Source: CAXSEF01 sp050955025
GTDB taxonomy: Bacteria > Pseudomonadota > Alphaproteobacteria > Acetobacterales > Acetobacteraceae
Direction: 5' to 3'
NCBI GenBank assembly: GCA_050955025.1
Contig: JBPBQX010000265.1
Coordinates: 1-28,696, forward strand
Length of the DNA: 28,696 nt
Shown piece by piece: positions 1-7,645 of this stretch. The notes beneath the pieces are model-generated. The model was not told the DNA's origin and made no database searches. It worked only from the letters and a program-made list of their open reading frames with translations. Numbering within the stretch: position 1 is the stretch's first letter; each line of letters begins with the position of its first letter. A program made the position numbers and the translations under genes.

Positions 1-343
1 CGGCGTCCAGCGTGGCGAGCATGCAGTTGAAGATCACCTGCTTGCCGCCGGTGGAGACGATGATCTCCTCCGGCCTGTAGTCGAGGCCGGAGTCGCGGGC
101 GAACTTGGCGGCGATGGCCTGGCGCAGGGCGAGGGTGCCGGCGACGTCGGTGTACTTGGTCTGCCCCGCCTCGATGGCGCGCATGGCGGCCTGCTTGACG
201 TTGTCGGGGGTGTCGAAGTCGGGCTCGCCGGCGGACAGGCTGATGACGTCGCGGCCGGCGGCCTTGAGCGCGCGCGCCTTGGTGGCGATGGCGATGGTCT
301 GGCTCGGGCTGACCTTGTCGAGGCGTTCGGCGGTGAGCTTCAT
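1..343 (-). CDS. Aspartate aminotransferase-like class I/II aminotransferase, N-terminal part only
   Basis: This is the first ~114 codons of a PLP-dependent class I/II aminotransferase that runs off the left edge. The N-terminus reads MKLTAERLDKVSPSQT, followed by ISLSAGEPDFDTP at about residues 34-46 and the GQTKYTDVAGTLALRQAI segment at about 60-77. This combination is typical of the type Ib aspartate aminotransferases of alphaproteobacteria, which exchange amino groups between aspartate/glutamate and 2-oxo acids in the cytoplasm. The visible part ends at STGGKQVIFN, the start of the cofactor-phosphate loop. The catalytic lysine lies outside the window. The ATG at 343 has AGGA about 7 bases upstream. 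The gene is divergent from the FAH-family gene, with ~210 bases between them in which I see no clear promoter. Substrate specificity cannot be decided from this fragment. Confidence 0.9.
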   Translation of the reverse strand, partial: MKLTAERLDKVSPSQTIAIATKARALKAAGRDVISLSAGEPDFDTPDNVKQAAMRAIEAGQTKYTDVAGTLALRQAIAAKFARDSGLDYRPEEIIVSTGGKQVIFNCMLATLDA

Positions 344-555
344 GGGGCAATCCTGTGGCCGGCCGCGCGGTGCGGTCCGGGCGCGGCCGGGGAACGGGGG
401 TCGGGGCGGCGCGCACACTAGTCCCGGGCCGGGCGCGGGAGCAACGCCCGCACCGGGGCCCGTGCGTGCCCGGGGCGGTCGTGCGAGCGGGCGGGCCGGC
501 GAGCGGCTTGGCCGGGCGGTGCGGGTCGCTGTATAGCGCCGCCGCGGGCGGGGGG

Positions 556-1338
556 ATGGTCATGGCGGTCTGGGTTCGTTTCGAGCACGCGGGCGTCGAG
601 GGGTTCGGGGTCCTCGACGGCGACGGCGTCGCGGTGCACGCCGGCGACATGTTCGCCGGGCCGGAGCCCACGGGAGAGGTTCTGGCGCCGGGCGGGCTGC
701 GGCTGCTGGTTCCGGTGCGGCCGGGCAAGGTGATCGGGCTGTGGAACAACTTCCACGCGCTCGCGGCCAAGCTGGGAGCGGCGATCCCCGAGGTGCCGCT
801 TTACTTCCTGAAGGCGACGACGAGCCTGCTGGCGACGGGCGGGACGATCCGCCCGCCTGCCGGCTACGACGGGCGCGTCGTCTACGAGGGCGAGCTGGGG
901 ATCGTGGTCGGGCGGCGCTGCGCGGGCGTGGACGAGGCCGGAGCGGCGGCGGCGATCTTCGGCTACACCTGCGTCAACGACGTCACCGCGACCGGGCTGC
1001 TCGACGCGGACCCGTCGTTCCCGCAGTGGGCGCGGGCCAAGGGGTGCGACACGTTCGGGCCGTGCGGGCCGGGGATCGCCACCGGGCTCGACCCGATGGC
1101 GCTGCAGGTCCGCGTGCTGCTGAACGGGCGCGAGCGGCAGAGCTACCCGGTGTCGGACATGATCCTGCCGCCGGCGCGGATCGTCAGCCTGTTGTCGCGG
1201 GAGATGACGCTGGAGCCCGGGGACCTGATCGCGTGCGGCACCTCGGTGGGCGTGCTGCCGATGCGGCCGGGGATGGAGGTCAGCGTGGCGATCGACGGCA
1301 TCGGCACCCTGACGAACCGGATGGCGGACGCGGCCTGA
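556..1338 (+). CDS. Fumarylacetoacetate hydrolase (FAH) family protein
   Basis: A 260-residue FAH-superfamily enzyme. Members cleave or decarboxylate 2-oxo/enol acids in aromatic-compound and amino-acid breakdown, using one divalent metal in the cytoplasm. Visible family signatures are YEGELGIVVG (residues 110-119, with E111 and E113 as metal ligands), VNDVTATG (140-147, D142 the third ligand), QWARAKGCDTFGPCGP (157-172), and GTSVGVLPMRPG with a C-terminal GIGTLTN strand. The open frame extends upstream to 355, but the family N-terminus and a G-rich Shine-Dalgarno-like run favour ATG 556 or the ATG at 562. It is a solo gene. The stop codon lies six bases before repeat copy A. The exact substrate is unknown; 2-hydroxyhepta-diene-dioate isomerase-like or acylpyruvate hydrolase activity are both possible. 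Confidence 0.9.
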   Translation: MVMAVWVRFEHAGVEGFGVLDGDGVAVHAGDMFAGPEPTGEVLAPGGLRLLVPVRPGKVIGLWNNFHALAAKLGAAIPEVPLYFLKATTSLLATGGTIRPPAGYDGRVVYEGELGIVVGRRCAGVDEAGAAAAIFGYTCVNDVTATGLLDADPSFPQWARAKGCDTFGPCGPGIATGLDPMALQVRVLLNGRERQSYPVSDMILPPARIVSLLSREMTLEPGDLIACGTSVGVLPMRPGMEVSVAIDGIGTLTNRMADAA

Positions 1339-1343
1339 GGACA

Positions 1344-1531
1344 GGAAGCATGGGCTCCCCCTCCGCTGGCCTTCCAACGACCCAAGAGGGTCGTCGGAAC
1401 CTTTGGCCAGCTCCGCCCAAACCCGCAAAGGGTCCGAGGACCCTTTGATCCCTTGACTTAAGGGAGGCGTTCCAAGGGCGCAGCCTTTGGCGGAGTCCAG
1501 AGGCGGAGCCTCTGGCCTTGCTTGGCTTGCC
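1344..1531 (+). repeat. Dispersed hairpin-train repeat, copy A
   Basis: Copy A of a dispersed repeat, also found at 5158-5285 (same orientation), 21372-21488 (inverted) and partly at 28682-28696. It is a chain of short inverted repeats: a 10-bp stem with a GA centre at 1426-1447, TCCCTT/AAGGGA around GACTT at 1449-1465, CCAAGGGC/GCCTTTGG at 1473-1491 (one wobble), and CCAGAGGC/GCCTCTGG at 1497-1515. Compared with copy C it has an extra ~55-base block near 1359-1414 that itself folds into a long hairpin. It fills the gap between the FAH gene and the convergent cupin gene, so it may act as a two-way terminator. Confidence 0.85.
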
Positions 1532-1532
1532 G

Positions 1533-2012
1533 CTACTTCGTCCGGCTGGGGTCGTCGGCAGGGTTGATGTAGTGCAGGCCGAACGGTCCGGTGCCGGAGA
1601 CCTGGATCTCGGCGTCGCCGGTGGTGGTCCACAGCGAGTGCGGCATGTCGGCGGGGAGGAACACGAAGCCACCCTGCCCGAGCGGGCGGCCGCGGGCCTT
1701 GTCGATGGTGTCGCCCATGTCGTGCATGATGGCGCCGGACAGCACCGTGAGGTTCTCGGCGGTGGCGTGGGTGTGCGGCTCGATCACCGTGCCGGCGGGC
1801 ATGCGGAGCCGGAGCGTGAACGGTCCGGGCTTGGCCGGGTCGCCGGACAGGATGCTGATCTGCGTGTTGTGGGGCAGAGAGGGGGGCGAGGGGCTCCACT
1901 GCACCGCGGCGTCGTCGGGGAGCATCGCCATCCCGGGCCCGTCGGCCGCGAAGGACGCGCTCGTCGCAAGCAGCACCAGGCTGCCCGCCAGCCACGCGGC
2001 GCACCGATCCAT
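1533..2012 (-). CDS. Exported cupin-domain protein
   Basis: A 159-residue single-domain cupin with a Sec signal peptide (hydrophobic stretch at 8-20, likely cleavage after SFA at 22). The first cupin motif is complete: GTVIEPHTHATAENLTVLSG has H80, H82 and E86. The second motif supplies H125 in LPADMPHSLW. These four residues form the usual metal site, so the protein should bind a divalent metal in the periplasm. Small exported cupins of this type are generally of unknown function, and dioxygenase or sugar-binding roles cannot be told apart here. ATG 2012 has GGGGA about 8 bases upstream. The stop codon lies directly beside repeat copy A, and the gene converges on the FAH gene. Confidence 0.88.
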   Translation of the reverse strand: MDRCAAWLAGSLVLLATSASFAADGPGMAMLPDDAAVQWSPSPPSLPHNTQISILSGDPAKPGPFTLRLRMPAGTVIEPHTHATAENLTVLSGAIMHDMGDTIDKARGRPLGQGGFVFLPADMPHSLWTTTGDAEIQVSGTGPFGLHYINPADDPSRTK

Positions 2013-2122
2013 GGATCATTCCCCTTTGCTGCCGGCGCGGGGCGATTGCCGCCCGGCGTCAGCGTTGCAGCGGCATAGCATGGCGCGTGGCCGGCGACAT
2101 GGAGCTGCGGCGGGGCCGGGGC

Positions 2123-2683
2123 TCAGGACCACATGCGCCGCAGCGGCCGGTCCCGATCCAGCAGGTGGTGCTTCAGCACGCCGGCGACGTGCAGGGTGGA
2201 CAGGGCGCAGAGCGCATAGAACAGCGCGACGTGGATCGAGAACCATCGGGCGTGAAGCCGCAGCTTCGCGTCCGGCGCCATCGCCTCGACGATGCCGAGG
2301 CGCGGCCAGGGCAGAACGCCGAACAGGCGCAGGGGATGGCGCGCGGCGAAGGCGAAAGCGGAGTCGTGGATCCACCCGGACAGCGGAAGCGCCAGGATCA
2401 GGCCGTACAGCGCGAGGTGCGCCGCCCGCGCGGCGAGCCGCTCCAGACGGCTGCGCCCGGCCGGTGCGGGCGGCGGCGCGTGGGTCAGGCGCCATAGCAC
2501 CCGGACCAGAACCAGGCCGAGCACGGTGATGCCGATGGACTTGTGGAGGTCGATCGCGGGCCCGATCCAGGCCTCGGGGAACAGCTCCACGCCCAGGCCC
2601 AACGCCGCGCCGACCGCGACCAGAGCCGCGGTCAGCCAGTGCAGCACCATGGCGGGGCGCGTGTAGCGTGCGGGGCGGTCCAT
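2123..2683 (-). CDS. Cytochrome b561-family membrane protein
   Basis: A 186-residue protein with four membrane helices and the cytochrome b561 (bacterial CybB-like) pattern. Candidate haem-ligand histidines are H15 (MVLHW, helix 1), H47 (DLHKSIGI, helix 2), and H151 and H165 (SIHVALF and STLHVAGVLKHH, helix 4). The family has two haem b groups and moves electrons from quinol or superoxide in the inner membrane. The open frame runs far upstream to 3304, but that part is antisense to the PLP gene. ATG 2683 (MDRPARYTRP) matches the family start. It is divergent from the PLP-enzyme gene across ~175 bases, and downstream the next gene is the cupin, 110 bases away. No partner enzyme is seen. Confidence 0.92.
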   Translation of the reverse strand: MDRPARYTRPAMVLHWLTAALVAVGAALGLGVELFPEAWIGPAIDLHKSIGITVLGLVLVRVLWRLTHAPPPAPAGRSRLERLAARAAHLALYGLILALPLSGWIHDSAFAFAARHPLRLFGVLPWPRLGIVEAMAPDAKLRLHARWFSIHVALFYALCALSTLHVAGVLKHHLLDRDRPLRRMWS

Positions 2684-2857
2684 GCGGCAACTCTGGCGCA
2701 CACCGGAACGGAGGACGACACCTATTTGTACGGTTCCGATACGGACTTGCTCCGTGATGGCGGCGGGCGCCTGCGGGAACGGTCGCAGGCCGCGCCGTCT
2801 TGCAAGGACGCCGGCGGCCAGGGCACAAGCTGTCGCGTGAGCGAGGGGTTCCAGGCG
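2684..2857. promoter_or_regulatory. Divergent intergenic region with a possible operator
   Basis: The 174 bases between the divergent cytochrome b561 and PLP-enzyme genes must hold promoters for both. Within them, around 2726-2755, TACGG is repeated and the inverted half-sites CGG-TT-CCG occur in a locally less G+C-rich segment. This could be a repressor-type operator, but no clean -35/-10 pair or long palindrome is visible. The assignment is inference. Confidence 0.2.
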
Positions 2858-4735
2858 ATGGACAGGCTCCCTGGTCCGGTTCAGGCGCCGGGCGCGGGGG
2901 AAGCCTCCGGGCCAGACCGGGCCGCCCGGGTTCTGGAGCGCTTCCGCGACGAGCGGCTGCGCCTGGAGCAGTGCCGGCTGCCGACGGCGGCGGCGGCGCT
3001 GCTGGCGGCACGCAACGCCGGCACGCTGGCCACGACCGGGGCCTGCGGCCTGCCGCTCGACGCCGCGCTGCCGCCGGCGCTGTGGCCGTTCGAGGCGCTG
3101 CGCGGCGACCTGCCGGCGCCCGGGCTGCTGGAGCGGTGCGCGGTGGCGCTGTGCGGCACGTCGCCCGATGCGGTGGCGGCGGACGTCGTGGCGCGGGGCT
3201 GGGAGCTGGCGCGCTCGGCCGAGAGCCTGCTCGTGCAGGGCGGCGACGAACGCCTGGCGCTGGACCCGGCCAGCGGCCTGAACCGCTACGGCTGCGCGCC
3301 CCATCCGCGGCCCGGCGTGACGGAGTTCGCCTCGTGCACCAGCTCGTCCGTGTCATCGGCCGGCCTGGCGGCGGCGGAAGGGGCGCGGCACGCGCTGCTG
3401 GCCGAGGCGCTGCGCGCGGGGCATCGCGCCGCCGTGGACGCGGGCTGCGCCGCGGCAGCGTCGCGCATCCTCGGCCACTACGGCGTCCAGGGAGCGGCGG
3501 CGTTCGTCGTGCCGTCCGGGACCGACGCCGCGCTGCTGGCCACCGCCGCGATCCTGGCACGGCTGCGGGGCGAGGGCCTGGAGGGCGGCGCGGTCACCTG
3601 CCTCCTGGTCGATCCCGCCGAGACGGGAAGCGGGGTGCCGGCGGCGGCGCGCGCCCGGCATTTCGCCGATGCCACCGCGACCGGCGCGGCGGTGGCCAGG
3701 GGCGAGCCTCTGGCGGGCTGCCCGGTTGCGATCGGGCTGGAGACGGTGGCGCTGCGCGCGGCCTCGGGCGAGGCGCTGCCCCTGCGCGACATCGACGACG
3801 CGTTCGAGCGGGCGCTCGAGCGGTGCTGCGCGGCGGGGCACGTTATCCTGCACCAGGCGGACTGCTCCAAGACCGGGCTGGTCGTGCCGGGCGCCGAGGC
3901 CTGCCGGCGCTGGAGCGTGCGGTTCGGCGCGCGGCTCACGGTGGTCGTGGACGCCAGCCAGGCGCGGCTGGACGCGGCCGAGGTGCGCCGGAGCCTGGAC
4001 GCGGGCTGGCCGGTGATCCTGACGGGGTCGAAGTTCTTCGGCGGGCCGGGGTTCTGCGGGGCGCTGCTGCTGCCCGGGGCGCAGGCGGGCGCCATGGCCG
4101 ACGCGGCGCCGCTGATGGCCGGGCTGGGCGCCTACGCGGCGGGGCTGGCGGCGGACCCGGCCCGGGCGGAATGGCACGCTGGGCTGGTGCTGCGCTGGGC
4201 CGTGGCGCTGCGCGAGATGGACGCGTTCCGGGGGCACGACGCGGCCGGGATCGAGGCGCGGCTGCGCGAGCACGGCCGCAGGATCGTGGCGCTGGTGCGC
4301 GCCGACCCGCGGCTGGCGCTCGTGGCCGCGGGCGGCAGCGCGCCGGAGGGCCTCGCGTCGCGCTCCATCTTCCCGTTCACGGTGCGCGCGCCCGATGCAG
4401 ACCGGCTGATGCGGCCGGACGAGCTCGGCGTGGTGCACGACTGGCTGGGCCGCGACCTGGGCGAGGTCGTCGGCGCAGCACGCAGCCCGGCGTCGGGCGG
4501 GGCCGACGCCGGGCGCTGGCGGCAAGTCGCGGCGTCGCGCTGCCGGATCGGCCAGCCGGTGCGGCTGGGATACGGTCCGGACGGGCCGCCGGGCGGGCTG
4601 CGGATCGCGCTGGGGGCGGCGCACCTCCTGGAGGAGGACGACGGTGGCGCCGCGTTGTCGCTGGTGTTCGCCAAGCTGGGGCTGGTGCTCGATCATTTCG
4701 CCGACCTGCCCGGGCCGGATCATCCTGCGGCATGA
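2858..4735 (+). CDS. Fold-type-I PLP-dependent enzyme of unknown specificity
   Basis: A 625-residue protein with the core of a fold-type-I (aspartate aminotransferase superfamily) PLP enzyme. VPSGTDAALLA at 218-228 looks like the phosphate-binding helix, VVVDASQARLD (D365) the strand whose Asp contacts the pyridine nitrogen, and TGSKFFGGPGFCG (K392) the Schiff-base lysine. The order and spacing fit class V-like enzymes. The N-terminal ~150 residues and the cysteine-containing stretch at 145-170 (RYGCAPHP, EFASCTSSS) match no family I recognise, and the protein is longer than a usual ~400-residue aminotransferase. ATG 2858 is preferred over GTG 2837 because GAGGGG precedes it by 9 bases. The stop overlaps the next start as ATGA, so the two are co-translated with the serine-kinase-like protein, the main clue to its role. 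Aminotransferase, lyase or desulfurase chemistry are all possible. Confidence 0.85.
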   Translation: MDRLPGPVQAPGAGEASGPDRAARVLERFRDERLRLEQCRLPTAAAALLAARNAGTLATTGACGLPLDAALPPALWPFEALRGDLPAPGLLERCAVALCGTSPDAVAADVVARGWELARSAESLLVQGGDERLALDPASGLNRYGCAPHPRPGVTEFASCTSSSVSSAGLAAAEGARHALLAEALRAGHRAAVDAGCAAAASRILGHYGVQGAAAFVVPSGTDAALLATAAILARLRGEGLEGGAVTCLLVDPAETGSGVPAAARARHFADATATGAAVARGEPLAGCPVAIGLETVALRAASGEALPLRDIDDAFERALERCCAAGHVILHQADCSKTGLVVPGAEACRRWSVRFGARLTVVVDASQARLDAAEVRRSLDAGWPVILTGSKFFGGPGFCGALLLPGAQAGAMADAAPLMAGLGAYAAGLAADPARAEWHAGLVLRWAVALREMDAFRGHDAAGIEARLREHGRRIVALVRADPRLALVAAGGSAPEGLASRSIFPFTVRAPDADRLMRPDELGVVHDWLGRDLGEVVGAARSPASGGADAGRWRQVAASRCRIGQPVRLGYGPDGPPGGLRIALGAAHLLEEDDGGAALSLVFAKLGLVLDHFADLPGPDHPAA

Positions 4736-5226
4736 CGCTCCGCCCGTTCCCGGCCACCTCCACGGGGCGCGTGGTGTGCGCCGTGCCGGCCTCGGGGCTG
4801 GTGCCGCACGAGGAGCACGACGAGCACCGCGCCCTGCGGCTGGCGCGCCACATCGGGCGCGTGGGTGTCTGGACGGCGCCGCTTGTGGTCGAGCGCGACA
4901 GCCTGGTGGTCATGGACGGGCACCACCGCCTGCGTGCCGCACGGGCGCTCGGGCTGCTCGTGCTGCCAGTGGTGCTGCTGTCCTACGAGGACGGCGAGGT
5001 GACGCTGGAGGCCTGGCGCAAGGGGGAGCACTGGAGCCCGGCGGCCGTGCTCTCGAGCGGCAGGTCCGGGCGGCTGCTGCCGCGCAAGACTACGCGGCAC
5101 CTGTTCGCGCCGGCGATCGGGGCGGTGGCCATCCCGCTGGCGTGGCTGGCGGCGAAGGAAGCAAGGCCGGGCTCTGCCCGGACCCGCCAAAGGCCTGAGG
5201 CCTTTGGAAACCCGTCTCTCAAGTAA
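4732..5226 (+). CDS. ParB-fold protein resembling free serine kinases (SerK/SbnI-like)
   Basis: A 164-residue protein with a single ParB/sulfiredoxin-type nucleotide-binding domain. Visible are VPHEEHDEHR (24-33, acidic residues E27/E28), VMDGHHRLRAARALG (60-74) and LLPRKTTRHLF (115-125). MDGHHR together with a downstream PxKTTRH is the pattern I associate with SerK and SbnI, ParB-fold enzymes that phosphorylate free L-serine to O-phospho-L-serine. Partition ParB proteins instead have a DNA-binding helix-turn-helix, which is absent here. The start overlaps the PLP gene's stop by four bases. It is shorter than SerK/SbnI (~240-255 residues) and lacks their extra C-terminal part. Residues 143-164 and the stop codon come from repeat copy B, which begins where the conserved domain ends. 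The kinase role is an inference from motifs. Confidence 0.75.
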   Translation: MTLRPFPATSTGRVVCAVPASGLVPHEEHDEHRALRLARHIGRVGVWTAPLVVERDSLVVMDGHHRLRAARALGLLVLPVVLLSYEDGEVTLEAWRKGEHWSPAAVLSSGRSGRLLPRKTTRHLFAPAIGAVAIPLAWLAAKEARPGSARTRQRPEAFGNPSLK

Positions 5227-5285
5227 GGGATTCCAAAGGCGAGCCTTTGGCGGAGTCCAGAGGCAGGGCCTCTGGCCTTGCCTGC
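5158..5285 (+). repeat. Dispersed hairpin-train repeat, copy B
   Basis: Copy B of the dispersed repeat, with four perfect hairpins: CCGGGC/GCCCGG around TCT (5167-5181), CCAAAGGCC/GGCCTTTGG around TGA (5187-5207), CCAAAGGC/GCCTTTGG around GA (5233-5250), and CCAGAGGC/GCCTCTGG around AGG (5257-5275). It bridges two convergent genes and is translated from both sides: it encodes the last 22 residues of the SerK-like protein on the plus strand and about the last 20 residues of GluQ on the minus strand. The two coding regions overlap by 8 bases inside it. Confidence 0.88.
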
Positions 5286-6136
5286 TCCGCCCAGGCGCGC
5301 ACCGCCTCCGGCGTGGCCCCCGCCGCCCGCAGCGAGGCGACCGTGGGCGCACCGGCGCGCTTCGACAGCCGCCGGCCCGCGGCGTCGTGCAGCAGCCCGT
5401 GGTGCGCGTACTCCGGCTCCGGCCAGGCCATCAGTTCCTGCAGCAGGCGGTGCAGGTCGGCGGCCGGGCGCAGGTCGGCGGCGCGCGTCACGAGCGTCAC
5501 GCCCTGCAGCGCGTCGTCGTGGGTGGCGCACAGATGGTAGGACGCCGGCACGTCGCGGCGCCCGAGCACCACGTCGCCGAAGCGGGCCGGGTGGCACTCG
5601 AGCCTGCCCTCGCCGCGCTCGTTGCGGCCGAGCGGGCGGCGCAGGGCGCGCAGCGCCGCCGCCATGTCGAGGCGCAGCGCGTGGGAGTCGCCACGGGCCA
5701 GGCGCTCGCGGCGCAGCCCCGGGTCGAGACGGCGGCAGGTGCCGGGGTAGACGGGCTCGGCCGCGTGAGGGGCGTGCAGCGTGCTGTCCGCGGGCGACGC
5801 GGCGCACGGGCCGGCGGGCGAGGCAGCCGCGATCTCCGCCCTGGTGCAGAAGCAGGGAAAGAGCAGGCCGCGCGCGTCGAGCGCGTCGAGCACGGCGCGA
5901 TACGCGTCGAGGTGCTCGGACTGCCGCCGCACCGGACGCTGCCAGTCCAGGCCGAGCCAGCGCAGGTCCGCGACGATCCCCGCCTCGTGCTCGGCGCGGC
6001 AGCGCGCGGGGTCGATGTCCTCGATGCGCAGCAGGAACCGGCCCGGCGCCGCGAGGCGGTGCGCGAACAGGGCCGCGTGGACGTGGCCGAGGTGCAGGGC
6101 GCCGGTCGGGCTCGGGGCGAAGCGCGTGGTGTGCAT
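5219..6136 (-). CDS. gluQ: Glutamyl-Q tRNA(Asp) synthetase
   Basis: A 305-residue truncated glutamyl-tRNA synthetase homologue. It charges glutamate onto the queuosine base at position 34 of tRNA(Asp), with no anticodon-binding domain. RFAPSPTGALHLGH (5-18) holds the HIGH-type motif and RLSKRAG (256-262) the KMSKS-type motif. C95, C97, Y130 and C134 form the zinc site characteristic of GluQ. The length fits the family (~290-300). The frame is open to 6187, but MHTTRFAPSPTG at 6136 is the family start. The last ~20 residues (from about 286) are encoded by repeat copy B, after the conserved fold. The gene converges on the SerK-like gene and they overlap by 8 bases. Its upstream neighbour is the GT87-like gene, 84 bases away. 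Confidence 0.93.
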   Translation of the reverse strand: MHTTRFAPSPTGALHLGHVHAALFAHRLAAPGRFLLRIEDIDPARCRAEHEAGIVADLRWLGLDWQRPVRRQSEHLDAYRAVLDALDARGLLFPCFCTRAEIAAASPAGPCAASPADSTLHAPHAAEPVYPGTCRRLDPGLRRERLARGDSHALRLDMAAALRALRRPLGRNERGEGRLECHPARFGDVVLGRRDVPASYHLCATHDDALQGVTLVTRAADLRPAADLHRLLQELMAWPEPEYAHHGLLHDAAGRRLSKRAGAPTVASLRAAGATPEAVRAWAEQARPEALPLDSAKGSPLESLT

Positions 6137-6220
6137 GGCGCCGCCACCATGCCACGCGCGCGACGATGCGGCAGCGCGAGGATGCACGATCGCTGCGTGC
6201 GGGAGGCGGCTGCGGTCCTG

Positions 6221-7465
6221 TCAGGCGGTCTGGCCCTCGCGCCGGCCCGCTTCCAGGCCGGCCTGCCACCGCCAGCACAGCATCAGCAGCGCCGGCGCCA
6301 CGAGCCCGCCCACCGGCAGGTGCCGCTCGCCCAGGAAGAGCGCCGCGCCCGGCAGCAGCCAGCACGCCGCCATGATGCCCACCGACCCCGGCGGAAAGCC
6401 TGTGTCGCGGCCCTGGCGTACCAGCCAGCACAGCGCGACGAGGGCCAGCATCAGGTCGTAGAACAGCGCCATCGGCGCGGCCACCAGCCCCGCGGCCAGC
6501 AGCGCCGCCGCCCGCAACGGCAACGGCGCCCGCCGGCGCCAGATCAGCGCCACCGCGGCCGCGGCCAACGCCAGGCTGGTCCCCTCCCCCAGCAGCGCGG
6601 CCGCGTGCGGCAGGCCGAGGGCGCGCAAGGCACCGTACGGGCTGACCATGGCGGCGAAGCGGCCGACCACCCCGGCCTGCAGGTCGGGCCGGCTCGCGGC
6701 CATGGTGGCGAGGTAGTCGGGCCAGATCTGCACGCCGTACAGCAGCGTCGCCAGCGCGCAGGTCGCCAGCACGCCGGCCGCCGCGGCGGCGAAGGCACGC
6801 CAGCAGCCTCCCGCCGCAAAGGCCAGCGGCACCAGGATGGCGAAGTGCGGCTTGCAGGCCATCCCCGCGACGAGCAGCCCGGCCAGCACCGGCCGCCGGT
6901 CCACCAGCAGCAGCGCCAACCCGAACAGCCCCGCGGTCATGAACGAGTTCTGCCCCAGCAGCAGCACCCAGGGCAGCGCCGGGAACGCCAGCAGCCCTGC
7001 CAGGCACTGCCGCCACGGCAGGGCCAGGATCGCCTGCAGCACCAGGAGGCACCCGAGCAACGTGACCGCCTCGAACACGGCGAACGACAGCGCCCAGGGC
7101 AGCCGGGCCAGCACGGAGCACACCAGGAGGAAGGGGGGCGGGTACAGGAAGAACTGGTAGGCGATGCCGGGCGACAGCACCGCCTGCTCGGCCGCGAAAT
7201 GCGTCGCCCTGACGTATGCCGCCGCCGCCTGCCCCTGGTCGGCCAGCAGGCCCGCCGCGTAGAAGCTGACGAAATCCGGCGAGACGGGATGGTCGAGCCG
7301 CACGACCCAGCCGTGCACGCCCGCGAACAGGAAGGCGAACGCCACGGCCTGCAGCACCAGCAGCAGCAGCACCCAGCGCCGCACGACGGCGCCCAGGAGC
7401 CCGCGGGCGGACGACACGTCGGGCGGGACGGCGGGCCGGGTCTGGAACGGCAGTGTCCCGCTCAT
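6221..7465 (-). CDS. GT87-like (DUF2029) polytopic membrane glycosyltransferase
   Basis: A 414-residue integral membrane protein with about ten hydrophobic helices. It has the features of the DUF2029/GT87 family of polyprenol-phosphate-sugar mannosyltransferases: a periplasmic loop after helix 1 with PVSPDFVSFYAAG (an acidic residue in the catalytic position), the YPPPFLL segment, LLGQNSFMTAG, and KPHFAILVPL. The family transfers mannose or arabinose from a lipid-phosphate donor to acceptors on the outer face of the inner membrane. The acceptor is unknown. ATG 7465 has GGGGAA about 9 bases upstream and is preferred to the in-frame ATG at 7534. It may be co-transcribed with gluQ downstream, but with no functional link that I can see. 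Confidence 0.85.
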   Translation of the reverse strand: MSGTLPFQTRPAVPPDVSSARGLLGAVVRRWVLLLLVLQAVAFAFLFAGVHGWVVRLDHPVSPDFVSFYAAGLLADQGQAAAAYVRATHFAAEQAVLSPGIAYQFFLYPPPFLLVCSVLARLPWALSFAVFEAVTLLGCLLVLQAILALPWRQCLAGLLAFPALPWVLLLGQNSFMTAGLFGLALLLVDRRPVLAGLLVAGMACKPHFAILVPLAFAAGGCWRAFAAAAAGVLATCALATLLYGVQIWPDYLATMAASRPDLQAGVVGRFAAMVSPYGALRALGLPHAAALLGEGTSLALAAAAVALIWRRRAPLPLRAAALLAAGLVAAPMALFYDLMLALVALCWLVRQGRDTGFPPGSVGIMAACWLLPGAALFLGERHLPVGGLVAPALLMLCWRWQAGLEAGRREGQTA

Positions 7466-7645
7466 GTCGGCGTGTTCCCCGTGCCGCGGGGCCGTATCCT
7501 GCGGGCCCGCCTCGACGCGCATCATGGGCGGCAATCATTGCCGGATCGTGACCGCCGCCGGTCGCGCGCAGGTCCGCGGCACGCATGGTCGGGTCACGGC
7601 CGGCAGACCCCCATGCGCACGCCCCCGGCCAGGAGAACGCCCGCC

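Noticed and set aside
4732..5226. Chromosome or plasmid partition protein ParB
   Set aside because: There is no helix-turn-helix, no partner parA and no parS-like sites; MDGHHR with PRKTTRH fits the serine-kinase branch better.
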